This document shows positions 42,313 through 50,761 of a DNA stretch of 64,000 nucleotides, piece after piece. This DNA is from Nisaea sp. (lineage in GTDB: Bacteria; Pseudomonadota; Alphaproteobacteria; Thalassobaculales; Thalassobaculaceae), in NCBI RefSeq assembly GCF_034670185.1, contig NZ_JAXMNY010000001.1, positions 1,364,001 through 1,428,000 on the forward strand. The letters are read 5' to 3'. A program made the position numbers and the translations under genes. Under the pieces are notes generated by a model. It was given only the letters and a program-made list of their open reading frames with translations, made no database searches and had not been told where the DNA came from. Numbering within the stretch: position 1 is the stretch's first letter; every line of letters begins with the position of its first letter.

Positions 42313-43629
42313 ATGGCGCCGCTCGACGAAAAAGAACCGCCCGAAGACCGCACCTCCCTTCCGGAAACACCGGAAGGCCCGGGCGGCAAATTGGTCGACA
42401 ATATCCTTTTCTTTGCCCGCGTTCTCCGCGCGGCGGGACTGCCTGTCGGCCCTGGCAAAGTGCTCGACGCCATTGAGGCGGTGCGCACAGTTGGCATCAC
42501 CGACCGGACGGTCTTCTATTGGGCCCTGCATGCGGTGTTCGTGAACCGGCGGGACCAGCGCGAGATCTTCGATCAGGCTTTCCACATCTTCTGGCGTAAT
42601 CCGCGCATCCTCGAGAAAATGATGCAGATGGTGTTGCCGGAAATGAAACTGGCAACTGACGGCAGCGAAGACGAGGCAGAACAGATCAGTCGCCGAGTCG
42701 CCGAGGCACTGAGCCAGCAGCAGGAAACCGGCACCGAGAGCAGTGCGCCGGACGAGGACAGCGAACAGGAAATCCAGCTCGACGCGGTGATGACCTATTC
42801 CGAGCAGGAACTGCTGCAGAGCATGGACTTCGAGAAGATGAGCGCGGAGGAAATCCGCGCCGCGCATCGCGCCATCGAGAAAATGCACCTGCCGCTGGCA
42901 GACATTCCGACCCGCCGTTTCTCACCGAGCCGCTACGGCGACAAGGTCGATCTGCGCGCGACCCTGCGCCAAGCACTACGCTCGGGCGGCGACAGCATTC
43001 CTTTGCAACTGAAGAAACGCCGGACGCGGCCGCCGCCGCTGGTCGTGCTGTGCGACATTTCGGGCTCGATGACACGCTATTCGCGCATGCTGCTGCATTT
43101 CATGCATGCCGTGACCAACGACCGGGACCGGGTCCACACGTTCTTGTTCGGTACGCGCCTCACCAATGTCACCCGATATCTGCGACACAAGGACGTGGAC
43201 GAGGCGCTGGACAAGATCAGCGGTGCGGTGGAGGATTGGTCCGGCGGTACCCGGATCGGGCATAGCCTTCAGGACTTCAACCGTGACTGGTCCCGCCGGG
43301 TTTTGACCCAGGGAGCGGTCGTCCTGCTCATTACCGACGGGCTCGACCGGGAAGCCGGCAAGGGCCTCGGTGCCGAAATGGAACGACTGCATAAGTCCTG
43401 TCGCAGGCTGATCTGGCTGAACCCGCTGTTGCGGTACGATGGCTTCGCCCCCAAATCAATGGGGGTGCGGGCCTTGTTGCCGCATGTGGACGAATTCCGG
43501 CCGGTACATTCGCTCGACAGCCTTGAGGATCTCGCTGAGCTGTTGGGAAAACCTGCCGGAGTAAGACGGAGCGGCATGTCAGGCTGGCTCGGGAAACTGG
43601 CAGAGATCGAAGCGGCGGAGGTGGCATAG
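42313..43629 (+). CDS. VWA-domain protein, CoxE-like
   Basis: A 438-residue protein with a C-terminal von Willebrand A domain containing the metal-site motif DISGSMTRYS. The N-terminal ~210 residues are helical with a strongly acidic stretch (SEDEAEQ, PDEDSEQE). The architecture matches CoxE, which works with the MoxR-type ATPase CoxD in maturing molybdenum hydroxylases. The start is 7 bases after the ATPase stop, so translation is probably coupled. The 58-base gap that follows is the largest in this operon. Confidence 0.9.
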   Translation: MAPLDEKEPPEDRTSLPETPEGPGGKLVDNILFFARVLRAAGLPVGPGKVLDAIEAVRTVGITDRTVFYWALHAVFVNRRDQREIFDQAFHIFWRNPRILEKMMQMVLPEMKLATDGSEDEAEQISRRVAEALSQQQETGTESSAPDEDSEQEIQLDAVMTYSEQELLQSMDFEKMSAEEIRAAHRAIEKMHLPLADIPTRRFSPSRYGDKVDLRATLRQALRSGGDSIPLQLKKRRTRPPPLVVLCDISGSMTRYSRMLLHFMHAVTNDRDRVHTFLFGTRLTNVTRYLRHKDVDEALDKISGAVEDWSGGTRIGHSLQDFNRDWSRRVLTQGAVVLLITDGLDREAGKGLGAEMERLHKSCRRLIWLNPLLRYDGFAPKSMGVRALLPHVDEFRPVHSLDSLEDLAELLGKPAGVRRSGMSGWLGKLAEIEAAEVA

Positions 43630-43687
43630 GGAGCCCCTCTCCTGCGAATGGACCTGGGACAGGTCCTTGATGGGAAGGAGACCGGCT

Positions 43688-44029
43688 ATGGACAGATACG
43701 ATCCTGGACAACAGGACGATATTCTTGGACGGATCGCAGAATGGCGGCGCGACGGGCGCCGTATCGCGGTGGCAACGGTTATCAAAACCTGGGGCAGCTC
43801 CCCGCGCCCGGTGGGCAGTCAGCTCGCCATAGACGACAGCGGGGCCATGATCGGCTCGGTTTCCGGCGGCTGCATCGAGGGCGCCGTGGTGCGCGAGGCC
43901 ATGCAGTCCATTCAGGACGGCAAACCCCGAACACTGGATTTCGGCGTCAGCGACGAGCAGGCCTGGGATGTCGGGCTCGCCTGTGGCGGCGAGGTGAAAG
44001 TTTACGTGGAACGGATCGAAGGACAATAA
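43688..44029 (+). CDS. XdhC N-terminal domain protein (CoxI/XdhC-like)
   Basis: A 113-residue protein equal to the N-terminal domain of XdhC/CoxI, with WGSSPRPVGSQLA, VSGGCIEGAVV and the terminal CGGEVKVYVE. XdhC binds the molybdenum cofactor, aids its sulfuration and inserts it into hydroxylases. The Rossmann-like C-terminal half is encoded by the next gene, one base away. I use the ATG at 43688 (MDRYDPGQQ), with GAAGGAG upstream; the frame is open to 43667. The split is not a frameshift scar, since each half has its own start and ribosome-binding context. Confidence 0.9.
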   Translation: MDRYDPGQQDDILGRIAEWRRDGRRIAVATVIKTWGSSPRPVGSQLAIDDSGAMIGSVSGGCIEGAVVREAMQSIQDGKPRTLDFGVSDEQAWDVGLACGGEVKVYVERIEGQ

Positions 44030-44030
44030 G

Positions 44031-44738
44031 ATGCAAGCCGAGCTGTTCGACGCCCTGATGGCGCACCGGGAGCAAAAGACGCCCGTCGCCATGGTCACGC
44101 GCCTGGAAGATGGTGCGCAGACATTGGTTACGCCTTCCGGCACGGAGGGCGCGCTCGACCTCTCGAACGCACAGATCGACGAAGCACGTACCCGCATGCG
44201 GGACGACCGCAGCGGCATCAGCGCGGACGGCACGCATTTCACACACGTCCACAATCCGCCGCTGCGCATGATCATCGTCGGCGCTGTTCACATCAGCCAG
44301 CTGCTGGCGCCGATGGCCACGCTTTCCGGCTATGCTGTTTCCATCATCGACCCGCGCGCCTCATTTGCCACCGAGGATCGGTTCCCTGGCGTAGAGTTGA
44401 GCGACGACTGGCCTGACGAGGCCATGGAATCCCTCAAGCCGGACAGCCGGACAGCCATCGTTACCCTGACCCACGATCCAAAGCTGGACGATCCGGCGTT
44501 GCATGTCGCACTGAAAAGCGATGCCTTCTATATCGCCTGCCTCGGCAGCAGGAGAACTCACGCACGCCGTCTCGAACGGCTCCGGGAGGAAGGCTTCTCC
44601 GATGCCGACTTCCGGCGCATCCATGGACCGGCAGGCCTCCCGATCGGCGCTGTTTCACCCGCGGAGATTGCGATTTCAGTGATGGCGGAGATGACCGCCG
44701 TCAAACACGGAACCGAGCCGCTTCGAGCTGCGGCCTGA
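44031..44738 (+). CDS. XdhC C-terminal Rossmann domain protein (CoxF-like)
   Basis: A 235-residue protein. Its second half is the Rossmann-type domain of XdhC, with LRMIIVGAVHISQLLAP, ACLGSRRTHARRLERL and GLPIGAVSPAEIAISVMAEM. The first ~75 residues form a separate small domain. With the preceding gene it reconstitutes a complete XdhC/CoxF maturation factor. The glycine-rich loop reads VGAVHIS, not the common GAGHVG, a mild departure that may alter nucleotide binding. It starts one base after its neighbour's stop. Confidence 0.9.
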   Translation: MQAELFDALMAHREQKTPVAMVTRLEDGAQTLVTPSGTEGALDLSNAQIDEARTRMRDDRSGISADGTHFTHVHNPPLRMIIVGAVHISQLLAPMATLSGYAVSIIDPRASFATEDRFPGVELSDDWPDEAMESLKPDSRTAIVTLTHDPKLDDPALHVALKSDAFYIACLGSRRTHARRLERLREEGFSDADFRRIHGPAGLPIGAVSPAEIAISVMAEMTAVKHGTEPLRAAA

Positions 44739-44745
44739 GGCACGC

Positions 44746-46404
44746 ATGTATTTCGGCGAACTTCCGGTCGCAGAGGCCGAAGGTGCAATTCTCGCGCATA
44801 GCCGGCGGCTGGACGGCCGGGCCCTCAAGAAGGGCCGCGTTTTGGATGCGGATGATCTTGCCGCACTGAAAGCGGCCGGTATCGAACGGATCGTCTGCGC
44901 CCGTCTCGAAGAGAATGACATTCCCGAGGACAAAGCAGCGGATCTGCTGGCGGGCGCCTGCCGTGGCACTCAGGTCCGTGTCGGTCCGGCCTTTACCGGG
45001 CGCGCGAACCTGTTCGCCGAAGCAGATGGCATTGTCCTGTACTATCCGGAACGCCTGGACGGCTTCAATCTGGTTGATGAGACCATCACGCTTGGCCTGG
45101 TGCAGCCCTACCAGGCCGTAACGCAGGGTCAGATGATCGGCACGCTGAAGATCATTCCCTTCGCCGTGCCTGAAAGCCCCGTTCAGATTGCCGAGGCTCT
45201 GGCAAGCCAGGGCACGCCGCTCCTGCGGGTGGCCCCGTTCCAGCCGCGCGACACGATCATGATCCAGTCCCGGCTGCCAGGCACAAAGGAAAGCGTGCTC
45301 GACAGTACGCTCCGCGTCACCACGGACCGGCTGGGCGCTCTCGGCTCCACACTGATCTCGGAAGCCCGCTGCAACCACGATCACGCGTCTCTCACCGATG
45401 CACTGCGCCGTGCCGTTGCCGCTGACCCGAAGCTGGTCCTGGTCTCCGGCGCCTCCGCCGTTGTCGATCGGCGAGATGTCATTCCAAGTGCCATTGAAAG
45501 TATCGGCGGCACGATCCTGCATTTCGGCATGCCGGTCGATCCCGGCAACCTGATGCTGATCGGACGTATTGGAAAGATTCCGGTGATCGGCATGCCCGGC
45601 TGTGCCCGTTCGCCGAAGCTGAACGGGTTTGACTGGGCCTTGCAGCGATTCTGCGCCGGCCTCGAAATTGAGTCTCGCGACATCATGCGTATGGGTGCCG
45701 GCGGCCTCCTGAAGGATGTTCCACACCGTCCCCTGCCACGGGCCAGCGCCAAGCGAACCGATAAAGTGCCCGCCTCAAGAAAGCCGGCGGCGAGCCGCCC
45801 GGAAATCGCCGCCATTTTGCTGGCGGCCGGGCAATCCTCCCGCATGGGCCCTACCAACAAGCTGCTCAGCACGCTGGACGGCAAACCTCTGGTCCGTTGG
45901 GTGGCGGAAGCCATTCTTGCATCAACGGCAGGCCGCCTCATCGTTGTGACGGGCCACGAGGCGGATAAGGTCAGCGCAGCCCTCTCGGATCTGGATGCAG
46001 AGTTCGTCCACAACCCGCAATACGCCCTCGGGATGAGCACCAGCGTACGGGTCGGTTTTGCAGCACTGCCAGAAGGCACGGATGCCGCACTTGTCTGTCT
46101 CGGCGATATGCCGACCATCACGGCGCAGATGCTGGACGCCCTGATCGCGGCCTATGATCCGACCGAAGGGCGCGCCATTGTGGTTCCGGTGCACGGCGGC
46201 AAGCGCGGCAATCCAATTCTGTGGGATCATCGGTTTTTCGAGGAAATGCAGGAACTGGAAGGCGACAAGGGTGCACGGGGTCTGCTTGCGGAATTCGCGC
46301 ATCTTGTGGCCGAAGTGGATGCTCCGGACAATGCGGTCCACCTTGATATAGACACCCCGGAAATGCTGGCCGATGCCGGCGGTACGCTTGAGAAGGCGGA
46401 GTAA
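44746..46404 (+). CDS. MoeA-like molybdopterin-binding / MocA-type cytidylyltransferase fusion
   Basis: A 552-residue fusion. The first ~335 residues resemble the molybdopterin-binding domain (MoCF/MoeA-like: FGELPVAEAEGAILAHSRR, LVSGASAVVDRRDV, GNLMLIGRIGKIPVIGMPGCARS). A linker follows, and residues ~350-545 are a nucleotidyltransferase with AILLAAGQSSRMGPTNKLL and VCLGDMPTI, as in MobA/MocA. MocA adds CMP to molybdopterin, producing the cytosine dinucleotide cofactor used by xanthine oxidase-type and CO dehydrogenase-type enzymes. This fits the neighbouring XdhC and CoxDE-like genes. The gene sits 7 bases after the XdhC C-terminal gene. Confidence 0.88.
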   Translation: MYFGELPVAEAEGAILAHSRRLDGRALKKGRVLDADDLAALKAAGIERIVCARLEENDIPEDKAADLLAGACRGTQVRVGPAFTGRANLFAEADGIVLYYPERLDGFNLVDETITLGLVQPYQAVTQGQMIGTLKIIPFAVPESPVQIAEALASQGTPLLRVAPFQPRDTIMIQSRLPGTKESVLDSTLRVTTDRLGALGSTLISEARCNHDHASLTDALRRAVAADPKLVLVSGASAVVDRRDVIPSAIESIGGTILHFGMPVDPGNLMLIGRIGKIPVIGMPGCARSPKLNGFDWALQRFCAGLEIESRDIMRMGAGGLLKDVPHRPLPRASAKRTDKVPASRKPAASRPEIAAILLAAGQSSRMGPTNKLLSTLDGKPLVRWVAEAILASTAGRLIVVTGHEADKVSAALSDLDAEFVHNPQYALGMSTSVRVGFAALPEGTDAALVCLGDMPTITAQMLDALIAAYDPTEGRAIVVPVHGGKRGNPILWDHRFFEEMQELEGDKGARGLLAEFAHLVAEVDAPDNAVHLDIDTPEMLADAGGTLEKAE

Positions 46405-46405
46405 G

Positions 46406-46843
46406 ATGAGCGACGCACTTTATCAGGCGGAAATCCTGCGGCTGGCGAAGGAAGGCCGGGGCAACCAGCGGCTTGACGATGCCAACGGCTCCGCGCGCGC
46501 CGACAATCCGCTTTGCGGCGACCGGGTTACCGTCGATCTGAAAGTGAGCAACGGGAAAGTATCCAAAGTCGGCCACCGGGTTCAGGGCTGCGCATTATGC
46601 GAGGCCTCGGCCGCCTTGATCAGGCTGAACGCTCCCGGTCGGAGCCTGAGCGAGCTAGAGACAGTCCGGCAACAGTTCCTGGAGTATCTGGCCGGAACCC
46701 GGGAAGACGATCTCGATTGGCCGGAGCTGGAGAGCTTTGCACCCGTCAGGGATTTTAAATCGCGGCACGACTGTGTGCGCCTGCCCTTCGATGCGATGCT
46801 TAACGCCCTGAAAGACGCTCTAGAGAAAAATCCGGCGTTTTAG
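46406..46843 (+). CDS. SufU/IscU-like iron-sulfur scaffold protein
   Basis: A 145-residue NifU_N-fold protein. The three conserved cluster-binding cysteines appear as NPLCGDRV, GCALCEASAALI and HDCVRLPFDAM, the pattern of the SufU/IscU scaffold family. It is the last gene of the Mo-enzyme maturation operon, one base after the fusion gene's stop. It could supply 2Fe-2S clusters, or handle sulfur, for the client hydroxylase. The start is the ATG at 46406; the open frame upstream overlaps the previous gene. Confidence 0.88.
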   Translation: MSDALYQAEILRLAKEGRGNQRLDDANGSARADNPLCGDRVTVDLKVSNGKVSKVGHRVQGCALCEASAALIRLNAPGRSLSELETVRQQFLEYLAGTREDDLDWPELESFAPVRDFKSRHDCVRLPFDAMLNALKDALEKNPAF

Positions 46844-46856
46844 GCGAGTCAGAGCT

Positions 46857-47294
46857 CTAAGTGAGAATGTCGAGAGTTTCGTCGAGGAGCTCGTCGCCTG
46901 TCCGAAGCACGGCGACATTTGCTTCGAGCTGACGCTGTGCCTGGATCAAATTCACCGTTTCGTCGGCGATCGACACATTCGCAACCGATGATATGCCTTC
47001 AGCATTCGCGTCCGGAGCACTCGGGTCGTAGATCGGAAAAGATGCCGGGTCGACAAGCGAGGTCTGGGTCCGCACGCCGACAGCACCAGCCGTAGTGGAC
47101 TGAATCTCTGTCGGACGGAAGATCGTCTCGCCTGTGGCATTGGTCTCGGGGATCGGCTGGCCCGGGCGCAGAACCTCATCCGCCGGCACCGCGACGCTGG
47201 AGATATTCGCGAGATTGCTGGCTGCGTTACGGGTCTGGTTGCCCGCCGCTAGGATGCCGCTCACCGCTGTGTTCAATGCACCTGAAATACTCAT
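46857..47294 (-). CDS. flagellar basal-body rod-type (FlgC-like) protein
   Basis: A 145-residue protein with the flagellar rod N-terminal motif (MSISGALNTAVSGILAAGNQ, then ASNLANISSV) and the C-terminal rod/hook motif (DETVNLIQAQRQLEANVAVL). The middle region is short. The layout is closest to FlgC, a proximal-rod protein of about 130-140 aa, but FlgC normally lies with flgB and fliE. No other flagellar gene is near, so this is an isolated paralogue whose role in rod assembly is uncertain. It converges on the SufU-like gene. Confidence 0.8.
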   Translation of the reverse strand: MSISGALNTAVSGILAAGNQTRNAASNLANISSVAVPADEVLRPGQPIPETNATGETIFRPTEIQSTTAGAVGVRTQTSLVDPASFPIYDPSAPDANAEGISSVANVSIADETVNLIQAQRQLEANVAVLRTGDELLDETLDILT

Positions 47295-47444
47295 GCACTC
47301 ACCAATAAACCATCTGTCTTAAAAAATAGTTTCCGGCGGCATATTTTACAAGCAGAACCCGGTCCAGTCCGCCGCGTGCGCCCTCTGCCGTAACGTGTTA
47401 TGTGAGAAGGATCATTCGGATCAACGAAGGGATTGCGCACCGGT

Positions 47445-48206
47445 ATGGACAAATGCTTCTTCCGTACTGGCTGGCACTCCGGCCTTCTGCTTGCGTTGCT
47501 GGTTTCGTTTCTTGTCGCAGCCACCCCGGCCAGGGCCCAGACCATTCAGTGGTACATCGAGGTCCTGACGGATCCGATCACAAAGGCCCCCATTCTCGAA
47601 GCCCGCATCCTGTCGCGCCGCGGTTACCGCTTTCACTTTATGAAACGGGCCGATAATTCGCTCTGGGCCGAATTCATTATGCCCCGGCATGTCGAAAAGA
47701 CGATCAGCCGAAAGCGGCTTCCGACCTATTGGATAGACGGAAACGACCCGGTAAATCTCGAATCCCTGAAAGAGTTGGAGGTCGGCTTCAAGCCGACGCT
47801 ATACGATATCAGCGAGAAGGGCGTTCAGTTCATTCTGTGGGGCGCCTTGAAACGAGGTCAGGTCCCACCTCCCCTCCGCAATTTCATGCTCGGAGAGACT
47901 CTGCATGTCCGCTATTGGACAGCAACCGGCGAGATGGAACAGGCAGAAATTCCGCTGAAACGCGCGAACGAGGCCATCGCCCAGATGCTGAACCTCGCAC
48001 CGCTCAACCGTGGCCCTGAGGTCACCCAGAAACGCCGTAGCGAGACGTTCGAAACTGTCGCTCGTCACTATCTCGATTTTTGCGAGGAACTCCGGTTCGT
48101 CGGAAAAGACACGGATTACGGAACCTGCCGCAACCGCTTCGTCAGCTGCAGCGAGAGTCCGGATCAGTCTGAACAAAGCTTCAAAGATTGCTTGAACAAA
48201 GAATAA
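47445..48206 (+). CDS. secreted protein of unknown function
   Basis: A 253-residue protein with a clear signal peptide (hydrophobic core at about 13-27, cleavage likely after ATPARA). I do not recognise the mature protein. It is rich in basic and aromatic residues. Its last ~45 residues hold four cysteines (DFCEEL, GTCRNRF, VSCSES, KDCLNKE), suggesting disulfides in the periplasm. The start is the ATG at 47445; the frame is open from a TTG 12 bases earlier. It has no same-strand neighbour close by and converges on the SprA-like gene, 11 bases from stop to stop. Confidence 0.72.
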   Translation: MDKCFFRTGWHSGLLLALLVSFLVAATPARAQTIQWYIEVLTDPITKAPILEARILSRRGYRFHFMKRADNSLWAEFIMPRHVEKTISRKRLPTYWIDGNDPVNLESLKELEVGFKPTLYDISEKGVQFILWGALKRGQVPPPLRNFMLGETLHVRYWTATGEMEQAEIPLKRANEAIAQMLNLAPLNRGPEVTQKRRSETFETVARHYLDFCEELRFVGKDTDYGTCRNRFVSCSESPDQSEQSFKDCLNKE

Positions 48207-48217
48207 TAATTATTTGA

Positions 48218-49330
48218 TTATATTGAAATATCCAGCCTGGATGTAGTCGGAACCGGCGAGAAGTCAAACGGCGACAGACCTTCACGTTCGAAGAATGAAG
48301 AGCCGTTCTCCCGATCACTGTCCTCGTTCGCTGCCGTAACTCCGAAGGCACTTCCGGAAGTCACCGAGAATGCCCCGTTGTCGTCAGCTTGATTCGTTCC
48401 TGCAAACGGTGACACCGTCTCCGGAGCGAACGGGCGGCCACTCACGCCAGAGGACTGACCAGCATTTTCCGTAGGACCTTGCCCGCTCAAACCGGGAGCA
48501 GCCGCACCGGGTGCATCTCCTGAATCGGAATTTGCAGTTTCCGAAGCGATTCCAGCTTCGCCACCCTGCTCTCCGCCGCCATTGAGCTCCTCAAGAGCTT
48601 CTGTCACTTCCTGGGCCTTTTCCGCCCGGGCCTGCTGAATACCCTGGCTGGCCTGGGCCGCGATCGCCTGATCCGCCGCCGACGGCTCCGCCGGAGCAAG
48701 TGCAGCATTACGGACCTGTTGCAGCTTACGTATCGTGGCGTCCGGGTCCCCGGCAACAGGACTGGTCTCAATTGGCACTTCACCGCCAACTGCATAGCGG
48801 CGCCCGTCTGGTCCGGCCTGATACGTATAGGAAATCGATCCGGCATACTGGCCACCGGCGGCTTTGTGCGCCTGCTCATGGCGGCGCACCTCGGCATCGC
48901 GCTGCTTCAGATCGTCGACGGTCTCCTGCTCTTCTTCGGTCAGACCGTTTGCGCCCTCTTCCTCTTCCGACCCCGCTTCCTGCGCCTGCGCGTCTTCGGC
49001 ATCATCGGCAGTCGGGTCGGATGGTTCCGCAATCGCAGTACGCTGTTCTTCCTCGCTACCGCTTTCTTCCTGAACCGCGGCGATATTCCGAGGCGCCAAA
49101 ACGCCGTTTAGACCTGAGACTGAAATAGCCCCCTCGTCGTCACCGCCGGCCTGCGCTCCTGGGCCGAATGGCCTCAACACGGACGCGCCCGTCAGCCCTG
49201 CCGCCGTCGGCGCAGCTGTCCTGTCGAGCGTGTTCTGCTGATTGTCTTCATCGGTCTGCGGGGTCAAACCAGCAGCGGAAATCGTGCTGTTTACCCGTAT
49301 GATGAGACTGGTTTCGACGCCAGAGACCAT
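48218..49330 (-). CDS. SprA-related putative metalloprotease (CJM1_0395-like family)
   Basis: A 370-residue protein with a long low-complexity N-terminal region rich in Gly/Ala/Glu/Ser (to about 125). A conserved core follows (about 130-245) in which RRHEQAHKAAGGQ carries an HExxH zinc motif, then GSISYTYQAGPDGRRYAVGGEVPI and a Q-rich helix. This core is the SprA-related/CJM1_0395 family, annotated as putative metalloprotease without experimental function. The C-terminal ~110 residues are again disordered. There is no signal peptide. It is next to the flagellar-rod-like gene, though not in the same operon. Confidence 0.8.
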   Translation of the reverse strand: MVSGVETSLIIRVNSTISAAGLTPQTDEDNQQNTLDRTAAPTAAGLTGASVLRPFGPGAQAGGDDEGAISVSGLNGVLAPRNIAAVQEESGSEEEQRTAIAEPSDPTADDAEDAQAQEAGSEEEEGANGLTEEEQETVDDLKQRDAEVRRHEQAHKAAGGQYAGSISYTYQAGPDGRRYAVGGEVPIETSPVAGDPDATIRKLQQVRNAALAPAEPSAADQAIAAQASQGIQQARAEKAQEVTEALEELNGGGEQGGEAGIASETANSDSGDAPGAAAPGLSGQGPTENAGQSSGVSGRPFAPETVSPFAGTNQADDNGAFSVTSGSAFGVTAANEDSDRENGSSFFEREGLSPFDFSPVPTTSRLDISI

Positions 49331-49543
49331 TCTTATCCCTAATTACCGGAAATTCTGTCCGGGCCCATTCGAAACTTCAAATTAAGTCTTTGGACCGATC
49401 CAGTCAACCAAGGCGACATCACAGTCAGGTGCTCTTTCGCACAAATCGAGAATTGTAACCCGCCGTATTTGCACTATTTATGCTCGGTTTCCGGACTACA
49501 TTGGGATCTTCCTCCCCGGCACCAGAATCAGAGCAGGTACCCA

Positions 49544-50761
49544 GTGACAGCCCAGCGCAAGGCTCCCCCAATTCTCGTGCTCATTATCGCGACAGCGACC
49601 GGGCCCCTTGCCCTGAATCTTTTTGTTCCCTCAATGCCGGGCCTCGTGCCGATTTTCGGGACCGATTATCATACCGTTCAATACACACTGACGCTGTATC
49701 TCGCGGGTATCGCCGTCGGCCAACTTCTCTACGGGCCGATTTCTGACCGGATCGGGCGCCGGCCGACCTTGCTGGCCGGGCTGGCGATATACACGCTCGC
49801 CAGTCTTCTCTGCGCCTTTGCGGGCTCCATCGAGTGGCTGATAACCGGCCGCATCTTCCAGGCTCTTGGCGGGTGTGCCGGCATGGTCCTCGGGCGCGCC
49901 ATCGTGCGGGACGTTTATGAGCGCGAGGAAGCAGCCCCGGTGATCGCCTTCATCACCATGGCCATGGCCGTTGCCCCCATGATTGGTCCGGCTATCGGAG
50001 GCTTTCTGGATAGCGCATTTGGCTGGTACGCAGGTTTCTATGTCGTTGCGGCCATGGGCGGCGCGGCTCTGGCTTATGCCATACCGACACTGCATGAAAC
50101 GCACCATGCCCGTGCAGAGCGGATCGATGTTCGCAGTCTTGCCCGCAGCTACGGCGCCCTGCTGACATCGCGCGCCTATCTCGGCTATACGCTGAACACA
50201 TCATTCTCGATCGGTTGCTTCTTCGCCTTCCTGTCGTCCGCTCCCTACGTAACGATCGAGATCCTGAAAATCCCGCCGCATGTCTACGGATTCTTCTTCA
50301 TTATCGTTTCCCTGGCCTATATTTCCGGCAATTTCGTTGCCACCCGTATATCGCGGCGGCTCGGCATTGATCGCATGATCCTGCTCGGCTGTTGCTTCTC
50401 CATGGGGGGCGCAGTGGTTCTGACCGCATTGTCGACGCTCGGGTTTCTGTCGGCTTTGGCGATTTTCCTGCCCTTTGCCCTGGTTGCGTTTGGCAATGGC
50501 ATGAGCCAACCCAATGCAATTGCCGGTGCTGTCAGCGTCAACCCGCTGATCGCGGGCGCGGCATCCGGCCTGATGGGTTTCATGCAGATGGTGTTCGGTG
50601 GCATCGCGACCGTTACCGTTGGCTACTTCCAGAACGATACGGACTTCATCGCGCTCGCGGTGACGGTCATGGTCGGAGCATGCTGCGCTCTCGCAAGCCT
50701 CTCCCTCGTCCGGAACCAGACACCAATAGTGCCACTGGAACAGGAAGCAGCCGCAGAATGA
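49544..50761 (+). CDS. MFS drug-resistance transporter, Bcr/CflA type
   Basis: A 405-residue major facilitator with 12 predicted transmembrane helices. The loop motif GPISDRIGRRPTLLAG between helices 2 and 3, the early NLFVPSMPGL and FQALGGCAGMVLGRAIVRD match the Bcr/CflA subfamily of proton-driven exporters (bicyclomycin, sulfonamides, chloramphenicol-type). The most plausible start is the GTG at 49544, with AGCAGG upstream; the frame is open to 49469. The last 4 bases overlap the start of the next gene. Confidence 0.9.
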   Translation: MTAQRKAPPILVLIIATATGPLALNLFVPSMPGLVPIFGTDYHTVQYTLTLYLAGIAVGQLLYGPISDRIGRRPTLLAGLAIYTLASLLCAFAGSIEWLITGRIFQALGGCAGMVLGRAIVRDVYEREEAAPVIAFITMAMAVAPMIGPAIGGFLDSAFGWYAGFYVVAAMGGAALAYAIPTLHETHHARAERIDVRSLARSYGALLTSRAYLGYTLNTSFSIGCFFAFLSSAPYVTIEILKIPPHVYGFFFIIVSLAYISGNFVATRISRRLGIDRMILLGCCFSMGGAVVLTALSTLGFLSALAIFLPFALVAFGNGMSQPNAIAGAVSVNPLIAGAASGLMGFMQMVFGGIATVTVGYFQNDTDFIALAVTVMVGACCALASLSLVRNQTPIVPLEQEAAAE

